DNA from: an uncultured Eubacterium sp.
GTDB lineage: Bacteria; Bacillota; Clostridia; Lachnospirales; Lachnospiraceae
Assembly (NCBI GenBank): GCA_910584595.1
Contig: CAJUBQ010000029.1
Location: forward strand, 1-49,320
DNA: 49,320 nucleotides
Reading direction: 5' to 3'
Below, piece by piece: positions 27,141 through 36,134 of the stretch (positions within the stretch are counted from its first letter, which is position 1; every line of letters starts with the position of its first letter). A program made the position numbers and the translations under genes. The notes beneath the pieces were generated by a model. The model saw only the letters and a program-made list of their open reading frames with translations. It was not told where the DNA came from and did not search any database.

Positions 27141-28688
27141 ATGAGTAATGAAAAGATGGGAACAAAGACAAATGTAAATCGTGCAAAACTTTATCAGCTT
27201 GTCTTATTTCCGATGAATAATGGAGCGACAAATGTGTATTATATCCTCACCATGAACTTTATTGCTTATTATGCAAACGGAGTTCTTGGATTGTTTTTGA
27301 TGTTTGCGACTACGATGGTTACCGTTATGCGGCTGTTTGATGCAGTAACGGATCCGATCATTGGGGCGCTGATCGACCGGACGTCTACAAAATTTGGTAA
27401 GTTTCGGCCCTATATGGCGCTTGGCAATGTAATTATGATCGTTTCATCTGTGTTACTGTATTTCGGAACGAGGGTGATTTCGGAAAATCTGTCATGGCTC
27501 AAATATGTATGTTTTGTCTTGTTTTATGCATTGTATGTCATTGGCTATACATTTCAGACAGCATGTACACGTTCCGGACAGACCTGCCTGACCAACGATC
27601 CGAACCAGCGTCCGCTGTTTACGGTATTTAATACGGTGGCATGTTTGATCGGGATGGGGCTCGTTCAGTTTTTGGCTCCGATATTAAGTGAAAAGCTGGG
27701 TGGTTATAACAGTGCGGCATTTTTTAATGTTATGATTCCATTAGCAGTTCTTGTATCAGCGGCGTTGACGGTTCTGGCAGTCATTGGAATCTGGGAGAAG
27801 GACAGGCCGGAATTTTTTGGAGTTGGCGGCACGCAGGAGAAGGTTGAGCTGAAAGAATATGTTGCGATCTTAAAAGCCAATAAAGAGCTGCAGCGTCTTA
27901 TGGTAGCAGGGGCAGGATGCAAGCTGGCGTTTTCCATTGCCACAAATATGACCGTATTATGTATGCTCTATGGCGCAATGATGGGGGATTATGGCGGATT
28001 GTATCTGCCGATGATGATCGTTGGTTATATATTTTCGGTTCCGTTTTTTCTGCTGACCGTACGCACTTCTCAAAAGCATGGGCAGAAAGCTTCGCTTGTG
28101 CGGTATACGGGGCTGGCGCTTGGAATGTACGTGGGTGTACTCGTATTATTGTTTTTGTGGAGACCGGAAAATCCGGCTGTTCAATTGTGTCTGCTGCCGC
28201 CAAATATTTATTCCATACTTTTTGTTTTGTTTTTTGGTATTGGATACGGGGCTTATTATGCAACGGCAGATATGCCGATTCCAATGGTGGCAGATTGTTC
28301 AGACTATGAAACTTATCGTTCCGGGCGGTATATCCCCGGCATTATGGGAACGCTGTTTTCGCTTGTTGATAAACTGGTAAGCTCTCTTGGTTCTACCATT
28401 GTAGGAGCAGCGGTTGCAATGATAGGAATCCATACGCTGCCGGATGGAAATACTCCGTATGCGGACGGGATGCATATGGTTGTCATTGTACTGTTTTGTA
28501 TCGTACCAATGCTTGCGTGGGTAGCGACGTTGGTGGCGATGAAGGGATACACGCTGACGGGTGCGCGTATGAAGGAGATACAGGCAGTCAATGCCGTACG
28601 GAAAGACGCGGTCAGCAATGGTATGCATTTGGAAGATGCAATGCTCCAGTGGAAGTCGGCCGAAGATGTGCCGGAGGAATTTTTCTAG
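27141..28688 (+). CDS. GPH-family sugar:cation symporter
   Basis: 515 residues with 12 predicted membrane segments. The GPH/MelB signature is in the first loop: RLFDAVTDPIIGALIDRTST with KFGKFRPYMALGN. It imports glycosides with Na+ or H+. It follows GH2 and GH3 on the same strand, so the three likely form one sugar-use locus: external trimming by GH3, uptake here, internal hydrolysis by GH2. No transcription regulator lies beside them unless the upstream LytTR pair serves that role. Confidence 0.9.
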   Translation: MSNEKMGTKTNVNRAKLYQLVLFPMNNGATNVYYILTMNFIAYYANGVLGLFLMFATTMVTVMRLFDAVTDPIIGALIDRTSTKFGKFRPYMALGNVIMIVSSVLLYFGTRVISENLSWLKYVCFVLFYALYVIGYTFQTACTRSGQTCLTNDPNQRPLFTVFNTVACLIGMGLVQFLAPILSEKLGGYNSAAFFNVMIPLAVLVSAALTVLAVIGIWEKDRPEFFGVGGTQEKVELKEYVAILKANKELQRLMVAGAGCKLAFSIATNMTVLCMLYGAMMGDYGGLYLPMMIVGYIFSVPFFLLTVRTSQKHGQKASLVRYTGLALGMYVGVLVLLFLWRPENPAVQLCLLPPNIYSILFVLFFGIGYGAYYATADMPIPMVADCSDYETYRSGRYIPGIMGTLFSLVDKLVSSLGSTIVGAAVAMIGIHTLPDGNTPYADGMHMVVIVLFCIVPMLAWVATLVAMKGYTLTGARMKEIQAVNAVRKDAVSNGMHLEDAMLQWKSAEDVPEEFF

Positions 28689-28749
28689 AATATGATTTTT
28701 ATATATAAAATCGGTTAGAAGGATGTATAGCGTATATGTGAATGTAACA

Positions 28750-28792
28750 TTCAGTCTGCGGAGCAGTAATTGCCGCAGGCTGAAATTTTTTT
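28750..28792 (+). terminator. Rho-independent terminator after the GPH gene
   Basis: TTCAGTCTGCGG pairs with CCGCAGGCTGAA (one G-T pair), followed by ATTTTTTT. Confidence 0.88.
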
Positions 28793-28920
28793 ATTATTTT
28801 AATTGTGTTTGAACATGTTTTTCTTGCATAGATTATCATTTCCTTGTAAGATAAAACAAACAAAAATTATTCCGGATTCATAGCAGATGAATGGAAGGAA
28901 GAGAAAGGAACCGGTGCTGC

Positions 28921-30537
28921 ATGGGTGTTTATTTAAATAGCGAAACGGCGTATACTTTATATAAAAACGAAACACGAAAACCATATTTTGTGGACAAATC
29001 GTTTTTGCTGTCAGAATTATTTCCGCTTGTTTTGGAAGGATCGAATTATATATGTGTGACGCGTCCGCGCAGATTCGGTAAGACAATGGCGGCAAATATG
29101 ATAGCGTCTTTTTTTTCGGATTCACGTGATTCTGCCGATGTATTTGATAAATTAAATATTGGCAGCATAAGAGAGTATGAAAGTTTTCGAAATAAATATC
29201 GTGTGGTTCATATTTCTTTTGCTGATATTTCAAGGCAGTGTGTGACCTATGAGCAGTATATATCCAGAATTGAAAAACGTTTGATGAAAGATTTGAAACA
29301 GGAATATCCGTATATTGCATTTGAAATGGAAGAGTCGGCAGTAGATCTGTTTATGGATATTTATTCACAGGATAGTTCGGTTCGATTTTTATTTATCTTA
29401 GACGAATGGGATTTTATATTTCATCAGCCATTTGCGCAGGAGAATGATAAGCGGGACTTTCTGGCTTTTTTACGAAGTCTTTTGAAGGATCGGCCTTATG
29501 TGCAGCTTGCATATATGACAGGAATATTGCCGATTGCAAAATATGCAAGCGGTTCGGAGCTAAATATGTTTGTGGAATATACAATGGCATCAGAAGAGAG
29601 ATTTTCTGCATATTTTGGGTTTACAGAAAAGGAAGTGGACGCTTTATATGAACGATATGAAAAAAATGTCAAAAAAGAAAGGCATGTCACAAGAGAAGGA
29701 TTAAGAGAATGGTATAACGGTTATTATAAAAAAGCGGGCGGACATCTATATAATCCCCGTTCTGTCGTGGTTGCGCTGACCAATAATAATTTGGGCAATT
29801 ATTGGACAAGCGCCGGGCCTTATGATGAAATATTTTACTATATAAAAAATAATGTAGATGCAGTCAGGGACGATCTTGCGCTTATGGTATCGGGTATTCC
29901 GGCATCAGCAAGAGTGCGGGAATATGCAGCGGTATCCATGCAGTTAAAAACAAAAGATGAAATATTTTCCGCAATGGTTGTATATGGATTTTTAAGCTAT
30001 GAAAACGGTTATGTGTCTGTTCCAAACAGAGAGCTTATGGAAAGATTTGATGAGATGCTGCAAAAGGAAGCTTCGCTTGGATATGTACATCGTCTTGCCA
30101 AAGAGTCGGAACGTATGCTAAAGGCAACGCTGCATGGAGACACCAAAACAATGTCTGAAATTTTGGAGCTTGTGCATGATACGGAAACGCCGCTGCTGCA
30201 ATATCATAATGAAACAGAACTGGCGGCAGTTGTAAATCTTGCATATCTGGCAGCAAGAGATCAATACGATGTAGAGCGGGAGGATAAATCCGGCATCGGA
30301 TATGTAGATTTTATTTTTTATCCGAAGACAGACATGTATGCGGATTGCATAATATTAGAATTAAAAGTGGATCATACACCGCAAGAGGCTGTTTTACAGA
30401 TTCGAAACAGGAAATATGATCTGCGTTTTCGGGGAAAATGTGGAGAACAGCCTAAGTATCATGGAAAAATTTTGGCTGTTGGAATCGGATATAATAAAAA
30501 GCAAAAAAAACATCGATGTATAGTGGAAACATTATAA
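28921..30537 (+). CDS. AAA-ATPase-like protein with C-terminal PD-(D/E)XK nuclease-like domain
   Basis: 538 residues from the ATG at 28921, which follows GAAAGGAA. An in-frame ATG at 28891 lacks a ribosome site. The N-terminal AAA-ATPase-like domain (PF09820 type) shows TLYKNETRKPYFVDKSFLL, a Walker A-like TRPRRFGKTMAANM, and FLFILDEWDFIF as Walker B. The C-terminal part (PF08011 type) carries GIGYVDFIFYP and IILELKVDHT, the Asp and ELK of a nuclease core. These proteins are very common in gut Clostridia and Bacteroidetes. Their role is unknown. The next gene, a helicase, begins 18 bp downstream, so they may be cotranscribed. Confidence 0.88.
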   Translation: MGVYLNSETAYTLYKNETRKPYFVDKSFLLSELFPLVLEGSNYICVTRPRRFGKTMAANMIASFFSDSRDSADVFDKLNIGSIREYESFRNKYRVVHISFADISRQCVTYEQYISRIEKRLMKDLKQEYPYIAFEMEESAVDLFMDIYSQDSSVRFLFILDEWDFIFHQPFAQENDKRDFLAFLRSLLKDRPYVQLAYMTGILPIAKYASGSELNMFVEYTMASEERFSAYFGFTEKEVDALYERYEKNVKKERHVTREGLREWYNGYYKKAGGHLYNPRSVVVALTNNNLGNYWTSAGPYDEIFYYIKNNVDAVRDDLALMVSGIPASARVREYAAVSMQLKTKDEIFSAMVVYGFLSYENGYVSVPNRELMERFDEMLQKEASLGYVHRLAKESERMLKATLHGDTKTMSEILELVHDTETPLLQYHNETELAAVVNLAYLAARDQYDVEREDKSGIGYVDFIFYPKTDMYADCIILELKVDHTPQEAVLQIRNRKYDLRFRGKCGEQPKYHGKILAVGIGYNKKQKKHRCIVETL

Positions 30538-30555
30538 ATAAAAGGAAGATGAAAA

Positions 30556-32055
30556 ATGGCTAAAAAAAATTTTTATGCAGTCCGAACAGGAAAAACTACC
30601 GGGATATTTACAAATTGGGAGGAATGCAGACAGCAGGTAGACGGATATCCCGGAAGTCAGTTCAAGGGATTTGCCACAAAGAATGAAGCGCAGATGTGGC
30701 TGAGTCATTGTACAAAATCAGATGCAGTAACACATAAACCGCCAAAGCATGAGGAGAAAAAGAGTGATAAAAAAGAAAAACAGGCAAATAGCGGCTATGA
30801 CAGTCTGAATGAGGAGCAAAAGGCAGCTTTTCAATTTCTTTTACAGGGAGAAAATGTTTTTCTTACCGGAGAGGCTGGAACAGGCAAATCATTTTTACTG
30901 AATGTTTTTTTAGAACGGATGCGCGGTAAAAATGTTTTAGTATGTGCTCCTACCGGCATTGCTGCGCTGCAGATTGGAGGCGCTACGATACATCGTGTGT
31001 TTCGAATAAAGCCACAGCCGTATTTGCCAAATCAGCCGCTTGGAAAGATTCGTGATTCGGTAAAAGCAGCGGATATTATCGTCATTGATGAGATCAGCAT
31101 GTGCAGATTTGATCTGTTTGATTATTTGTGCAGATATATACATAAGGCAGAAAAAATGGCAAAAAAAACAAAACAAGTCATTGTAGTAGGTGATTTTAGC
31201 CAGCTGCCGCCAGTGATAGCGAAAGACCGTGAAGTGCTGGAAGAAGGCTGGAAAGAACAGGTGCCGGATATTTCAGCGGGATTTGCCTTTCTGGCGCCCG
31301 GATGGGAGAAAATGAATTTTTGTACGATTGCATTAAAGAAAGTGATGCGCCAAAAAGAAGATGCCCGGTTTTTAGTAAACCTGAATAAAATTCGAAATGG
31401 CGATGGAAGCGCCATTGACTGGTTTAATCGGAATGCAGCCGGACAAGAACAGCCTGGCATTTTTATGTCAGCGTTAAATAAGCGTGTAGATGAGAGGAAT
31501 CAACAAAAGATGGATCATCTTCATACGGAAAAAAGAACGTATGAAGGAATCAATGAGAATTTTAAAGATACACTTCCAACGAAACAATCTCTTGTCTTAT
31601 GTGAAGGGGCAAGAGTTATGAGCCTGTTAAATGAGCCGGGAGGAGATTATCAAAACGGTTCGCTTGGCACTGTGAAAAAGCTGAAAGAACATGCAGTTCA
31701 GGTGCAGTTTGACAACGGATGCAGTACGGAAATTGGCCCATATACATGGGAAGATATCGAATATCAGGTCGTTGTTGACGAAAATACAAAAAAGGCTTCT
31801 CTGAAACAGGTAGTTACCGGAAAGTTTACACAGCTTCCGTTAAGAGTAGCGTTTGCCGTTACCATACACAAATCGCAGGGGCAGACATATGACAGTGTCA
31901 ATCTGGATCCATACTGTTTTGACGTAGGACAGTTATATGTTGCATTATCCAGAGTTACAAGGATAGAAAGACTGCATCTGGCCAGAGAGATTCAGAGCAG
32001 GGATTTACAGGTTTCCTGGGATGTAAGACAGTTTTATGAAAGACTGCATGTATAA
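30556..32055 (+). CDS. Viroplasmin-domain / Pif1-like helicase fusion
   Basis: 499 residues, ribosome site GGAAGATG. Residues about 4-50 are a caulimovirus viroplasmin/RNase H1 N-terminal domain (FYAVRTGKTTGIFTNWEECR, GSQFKGFATKNEAQMWL), which binds RNA-DNA hybrids. A lysine-rich linker leads to a Pif1/RecD-type SF1B helicase: GEAGTGKSFLL (Walker A), IIVIDEISM (Walker B), VVGDFSQLPP (motif III), and the 3' motif VAFAVTIHKSQGQTYDSV with LYVALSRVTR. The fusion suggests unwinding of R-loops or hybrids. The function of the combination is inference. The gene is followed by a terminator. Confidence 0.88.
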   Translation: MAKKNFYAVRTGKTTGIFTNWEECRQQVDGYPGSQFKGFATKNEAQMWLSHCTKSDAVTHKPPKHEEKKSDKKEKQANSGYDSLNEEQKAAFQFLLQGENVFLTGEAGTGKSFLLNVFLERMRGKNVLVCAPTGIAALQIGGATIHRVFRIKPQPYLPNQPLGKIRDSVKAADIIVIDEISMCRFDLFDYLCRYIHKAEKMAKKTKQVIVVGDFSQLPPVIAKDREVLEEGWKEQVPDISAGFAFLAPGWEKMNFCTIALKKVMRQKEDARFLVNLNKIRNGDGSAIDWFNRNAAGQEQPGIFMSALNKRVDERNQQKMDHLHTEKRTYEGINENFKDTLPTKQSLVLCEGARVMSLLNEPGGDYQNGSLGTVKKLKEHAVQVQFDNGCSTEIGPYTWEDIEYQVVVDENTKKASLKQVVTGKFTQLPLRVAFAVTIHKSQGQTYDSVNLDPYCFDVGQLYVALSRVTRIERLHLAREIQSRDLQVSWDVRQFYERLHV

Positions 32056-32076
32056 TATAAGGTTGACAGTTTGAGG

Positions 32077-32123
32077 AGACTGTGGTAGTCTACATATATC
32101 AGGGACTACCGCAGTCTTATTTT
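32077..32123 (+). terminator. Terminator after the helicase gene
   Basis: AGACTGTGGTAGTC pairs with GACTACCGCAGTCT (one G-T), then TATTTTA. Confidence 0.75.
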
Positions 32124-32176
32124 ATGCGCTTCGTCAGACCGGGCAGCAAGATACGTATGTGAGAGAGGTGGATATT

Positions 32177-33757
32177 ATGCAGATAATACAAATGAGTCTA
32201 TCAGGAGCAGTTTTTATTTTGGCGGTAATTTTAGTCAGAGCAGTTACAATTACTCGTCTGCCAAAGAAAACATTTTTGATTTTATGGGGATTGGCGCTTG
32301 TGCAATTATTGATTCCGTTTCGTATTCCATCCGCTTTTAGCGTATATTCCAGGATTCCGGAATACGTGTTATCCATAGATGAGAATGTGGATGTGCGTCA
32401 ACAGTCTGGACAGGTGGAAAGCTCTGATGGGAAGCAGACGGAGTATGAAAAACAATTATCTCCTTTTTATATGGAAGATTCGGGTTCTGCATTAGATCAG
32501 CAGCAGTTTTTTGTTCTGAATATGGATCTGCTGCGAGCAGTCTGGGCGGTTGGGTGCGGCTTATGTCTCCTGTTTTTTGCAGCTGTTTATATCAGATGCC
32601 GGGTGCATTTTCTGACATCGGTTTCTGTAAAATGCGAGTTTGCAGATCTGTGGTTGCAGAAGCATTGTAAAAGCCGGTCTGTGCGCATACGCCGGTCTGG
32701 TTTTGTAAATAGTCCGTTAACTTACGGTTTGCTTCATCCTGTGATATTAATGCCGGAAACGACAGATTGGACAAACACAAAACAGTTATCATATATTTTA
32801 ATGCATGAATGGATTCATATCAGACGGTTTGATATTGTAACAAAATTTATGCTGATTGCCGCCCTGGCGATTCACTGGTTTAATCCGTTGGTATGGGTGA
32901 TGTATATTTTGTGCAACCGTGATTTGGAGCTGTCTTGTGATGAAACGGTCATCCGTATGTTTGGAGAAGCTCAAAGATCAGAATATGCCCGTCTTTTAAT
33001 TCATATGCAGGAAAATAGCAGCAAAATGACGCCGCTTTGCAACAATTTTCATACGAATGCCATGCAGGAAAGGATAACAGCAATTATGAAATATAGAAAA
33101 AGAACCATAAAAACAGGAATTACCGCAGCGGTTTTAATTTGTATACTGGCAGGTGTATTTGCAACATCACCGTGGGATGCCACAGTGCAAAGCGCGAAAC
33201 ACGAAGATGCTTTCGAATGGGAGAATTCCAATATTACGAACATCAGCCTGAATCTTGGCAATCACAGAGCAGAAGAAATAGCTGATAAACTTGTGATGCA
33301 TATGCACAAAAAATATGAAGGAGTGTATGAACTTCATAATTTTGCAGTCACTTTTTGTAACGAAGCCATGAAAGATGGCCTGTTGTCTTTAGACATCGAA
33401 GTATCGGCAGATATGACATTGATGGAGCGCCCGAAGGATAGTCCTTATGCTGCAGGAATGCGAGAAGAAATCGATCATATGAAAGATTCCCAAAAGAAAA
33501 AGATGGCAGAAAAGGCATATCGTGACTATCTGCAAGAAGTAACGCCATATTATATGCAGCCGGAAGAAACAGGTTATTCATATCAGGTGCATTTATCAGC
33601 AGCAGATGCAAAAGACGGAGAAAACCCGGTGACGTATCAATTGTATTATCTTGGAGAAGATGAATCGATCATTCCGATAGAGGAAAATGAACATTTAGAA
33701 CGTGCTCGCATTGCAGACGGCAGGGCTTATATACAAGAAATGATAGAGCAGGAATAA
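32177..33757 (+). CDS. M56-family (BlaR1/MecR1-like) membrane metallopeptidase
   Basis: 526 residues from the ATG at 32177, preceded by AGAGGTGG. Membrane helices lie near residues 4-22, 32-50, 120-142 and 320-337. The zinc motif is HEWIH (210-214), followed by the downstream Glu in LELSCDETV. About 185 residues follow the last helix outside the cell. In BlaR1 this position holds a penicillin-binding sensor. Here it is a different, Glu/Lys-rich domain related to the next gene's lipoprotein. The usual BlaI/MecI repressor gene is absent. Confidence 0.88.
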   Translation: MQIIQMSLSGAVFILAVILVRAVTITRLPKKTFLILWGLALVQLLIPFRIPSAFSVYSRIPEYVLSIDENVDVRQQSGQVESSDGKQTEYEKQLSPFYMEDSGSALDQQQFFVLNMDLLRAVWAVGCGLCLLFFAAVYIRCRVHFLTSVSVKCEFADLWLQKHCKSRSVRIRRSGFVNSPLTYGLLHPVILMPETTDWTNTKQLSYILMHEWIHIRRFDIVTKFMLIAALAIHWFNPLVWVMYILCNRDLELSCDETVIRMFGEAQRSEYARLLIHMQENSSKMTPLCNNFHTNAMQERITAIMKYRKRTIKTGITAAVLICILAGVFATSPWDATVQSAKHEDAFEWENSNITNISLNLGNHRAEEIADKLVMHMHKKYEGVYELHNFAVTFCNEAMKDGLLSLDIEVSADMTLMERPKDSPYAAGMREEIDHMKDSQKKKMAEKAYRDYLQEVTPYYMQPEETGYSYQVHLSAADAKDGENPVTYQLYYLGEDESIIPIEENEHLERARIADGRAYIQEMIEQE

Positions 33758-33831
33758 TGATGGCGGCGGTTTGATACAGTGATATTGAAAAATCAATGAT
33801 TGGAAAAAGATGTATGGAAGGATCTGAATTT

Positions 33832-34542
33832 ATGACGAAAATAAAGCAAATAATATACATGACTGTTTTTGCAATGCTGTTTTTGGCAGGCTGCGGCGCA
33901 TCCCGGGCTGATACTGTAAAAGCTAATGATTCTGGTATGAAAAATGAAGGGTGGAGAATTCAGGAAGCATGTTCTGAAATTACGGATGAAATGGCGGAAA
34001 AGATTTATCAGGATATACTTAAATTAGAGCAGGATCTAAGAAAAGGGATTTGTACAGTTGAAAACAGCAGAATCGTATTTTTAAAAGAAGAAAGAAAAGG
34101 TAATGAAGTGACCGTTCGAGCTGTATTTGAGTCAGATGAGACAAGCATTCGAAAGCCTAAAGATCATCCGATGATTCAGGGAATGTTTGAGGCAAAGGAT
34201 AAGCTTGTGACTGATGAACAAAAAGAGGCGGCTGAAACATATATCCAAGGCTGGCTGGCAGAGCTTGAACCTGAGTATCGAAAAACGTACAGACTGTCGC
34301 ATGACATTGTTGTAAAATTTGACATGAAAAACAGGAAGGAATACCATCTATATTATCCATTCCAAAAAGAATCCAACGAGATTTCTGAACCATCAGGACA
34401 ACCGGAAGAGACACTGGAACCATTCGAACAGTATGCAGCGGATCATTGGAAGGAAAATGCGGAGGAACAAAGACAGATGGGCAGAGACAGAGTATTGGAA
34501 GAGGCAGGAGTCATACATATCAATTCTCAAAACCTTCCTTAG
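33832..34542 (+). CDS. Lipoprotein resembling the ectodomain of the adjacent M56 protein
   Basis: 236 residues from the ATG at 33832 with GGAAGGA upstream. The signal peptide ends in the lipobox LFLAGC with lipidated Cys21. The segment RKPKDHPMIQGMFEAKDKLV and the following helix aligns with RPKDSPYAAGMREEIDHMKD in the extracellular part of the M56 protein, and both are followed by an ELYYPF/QLYYLG-type strand. The two probably arose by duplication and may sense the same ligand. The acidic C-terminus (SEPSGQPEETLEPFEQ) is probably flexible. Function unknown. Confidence 0.75.
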   Translation: MTKIKQIIYMTVFAMLFLAGCGASRADTVKANDSGMKNEGWRIQEACSEITDEMAEKIYQDILKLEQDLRKGICTVENSRIVFLKEERKGNEVTVRAVFESDETSIRKPKDHPMIQGMFEAKDKLVTDEQKEAAETYIQGWLAELEPEYRKTYRLSHDIVVKFDMKNRKEYHLYYPFQKESNEISEPSGQPEETLEPFEQYAADHWKENAEEQRQMGRDRVLEEAGVIHINSQNLP

Positions 34543-34619
34543 ATGTTTCAAACTGGCATAGTAATTTACTGAATCTAAGAGATACTATTTATCAGGAAAT
34601 AAAGAAAGAAGGTATCTTT

Positions 34620-34841
34620 ATGGATCAAATTACTCAAAAGGTTTATGATTATATGAAATTACGATCAGATGAAAATGGATTTGCACCGACTGTCAGGCAG
34701 ACAGCGCAACAGCTCGAAATAAAAGAAGGAGAAGTAGAGGACGCAATCATGAAGCTGCAGCAGTCAGGCAAGATTGTAGTTACGGATATTCCGGCAAAAA
34801 GTGTCATTGAGGTTGTCGCTGAAACAGAATCCGTCACTTAG
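34620..34841 (+). CDS. Small LexA-like winged-helix DNA-binding protein
   Basis: 73 residues, ribosome site AAGAAGG. The longer open frame from 34446 is a shadow of the lipoprotein. KVYDYMKLRSDENGFAPTVR followed by QTAQQLEIKEGEVEDAIMKL matches the N-terminal domain of LexA (DENGF.PTVR...LGI). The LexA peptidase half is absent, so it is not an SOS repressor. It follows the M56/lipoprotein pair and could be its missing transcription factor, which is inference. Confidence 0.65.
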   Translation: MDQITQKVYDYMKLRSDENGFAPTVRQTAQQLEIKEGEVEDAIMKLQQSGKIVVTDIPAKSVIEVVAETESVT

Positions 34842-35103
34842 ACGATTGAAATGTTTTACACGTTTTATGGAATATGCTATGATAAAACGGTAACAAACAG
34901 AACGCTCAAAGAAAGTAGGAGTGATTATGTATCAGGTAAAAATGAACGGAATGTTATTCTTTTAGATAAGTTAAAAAGATTAAAATGGCGATCATGCAGC
35001 TGGTTATGAAAAAATGATGAAACTTTCATTTTTGAACAAATGTATCGCCTGTTACAGAAACGATGTAAAGACCTGGTAATTGCATATTAGAAAATAATAA
35101 ATG

Positions 35104-35146
35104 AGTGTAAAGTCTTATGAAATTATCAGGGCTTTACACTTTTTTA
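35104..35146 (+). terminator. Rho-independent terminator
   Basis: AGTGTAAAG and CTTTACACT form a perfect stem followed by TTTTTT. The same arm sequences recur in the minus-strand terminator at 42115-42160. Confidence 0.8.
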
Positions 35147-35254
35147 AATTACTTGAGTTTTATGGAGACAGACTGTGAGGGGGACTCATATTGTCAAAAC
35201 TGTAAAATAATTTTTACAATAAATGTTTCATGTAGAAAAGTTTGGATTTGTGAG

Positions 35255-35283
35255 TTGAAAGTAATAAGGTTTGGTGGTATACT
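35255..35283 (+). promoter_or_regulatory. Promoter upstream of the pyrE remnant
   Basis: TTGAAA, a 17-bp spacer and TATACT. The transcript would have a leader of about 170 nt before the truncated pyrE. No PyrR-type or attenuator motif was recognised in the leader. Confidence 0.6.
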
Positions 35284-35463
35284 AAGCGCAGTATATCTAT
35301 ACTTATTATTTGGTTTGCTGCGTAAATCCATTGATAAGTTCAAGACTACAACGAGAGAAGAAATAGTAAATGCATACAGGATTGCGAGACATAATGAGAT
35401 ATACCGTTAATGAAAAGGCTGCAATAGCGTTGATTCACCAACAGACAAAGGAGAAACAAATAC

Positions 35464-35523
35464 ATGGAACAATATAAAAAAGAATTTATCGAATTTATGG
35501 TAGACAGTTGCTTCATAGGATGA
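35464..35523 (+). pseudogene. pyrE: 5' fragment of orotate phosphoribosyltransferase, cut by the element junction
   Basis: The first 15 codons, MEQYKKEFIEFMVDS, match the N-terminus of clostridial PyrE, where a GVLKFGDFTLKSGRK-type run would follow. The ribosome site AAAGGAG is in place. After the serine codon (ending at 35508) the similarity stops abruptly and four unrelated codons lead to TGA. The sequence beyond is AT-rich and phage-like. The simplest reading is that a mobile element inserted here, with the rest of pyrE outside the window. The PyrE match is from memory of the family. Confidence 0.6.
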
Positions 35524-36134
35524 AAACTATTGAAAATACTGAATTTATAAGCATTTGCGGTAATTCCATATTTTTAGAAGTATCGTAACTTATCGCGAAA
35601 TGGTGTATCTCAACGTTAAAATGGTGTCAAAAATGGTGTAAAATTTGGAAAGAATATTTAATATTTGGACATTACCATAAGTCCATAACTGATTAAGAAA
35701 TTTTTAGTCAGTTGTGGACTTATTATAGTGCCTAAATTCATTAACCAAAATTATTGAACACATCTAAAAATTCTATCTACAGTCACTACAGCGTATCACA
35801 AAGGTATATTATATCATTCATGTTCAGACCATTCCAAGAATAAAATGTCAATTTCATTGATGCATATAATACAATGAGGAAGCAGTACATTTTTTCAAGT
35901 CCACTGCTGCATCTTAGAAAAATAAAGTGACTAATCTTATTGAAAATACATTCTGAATATTGAAAATAATTCTATAAATATTCTGATAATTTAAAAACTA
36001 TATTTATTATCACATCTTTATACATTTCAAAACAAATTATCACCATAAATTATCTACTCAATAATAATTCCACAACAAATCAGAAAGAAACAAAACACGA
36101 AGAAAATCAAAATCGAAAGGAAGGTAATATAACA
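35524..36134. other. Left end region of the putative element: direct repeats and a long inverted repeat, no gene
   Basis: Three direct copies of AAATGGTGT occur at 35598, 35619 and 35631. They resemble arm-type binding sites of tyrosine integrases. An inverted repeat follows, ATAAGTCCATAACTGA (35677-35692) with TCAGTTGTGGACTTAT (35708-35723), 15 of 16 matched. The remainder is very AT-rich with short ATTCT...ATATT repeats near 35946-35990. No reading frame with a ribosome site is present. Confidence 0.55.

Larger units (their letters stand above)
34842..35463. other. Intergenic region with two promoters, a terminator and degenerate sequence
   Basis: A promoter TTTACA-17-TATGAT (34857-34885) leads to a 12-codon frame at 34927 (MYQVKMNGMLFF, ribosome site GTAGGAG) and then to sequence that looks coding in shifting frames (ILLDKLKRLK, GYEKMMKLSFLNKC). 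This suggests a decayed gene. The stretch ends in a terminator at 35104-35146. A second promoter at 35255-35283 serves the pyrE remnant. A 97-codon frame at 35117-35410 has no ribosome site and is rejected. Confidence 0.5.

Noticed and set aside
35117..35410. 97-codon plus-strand frame before pyrE
   Set aside because: It begins inside a terminator hairpin, runs through a promoter, lacks a ribosome site and shows no domain.
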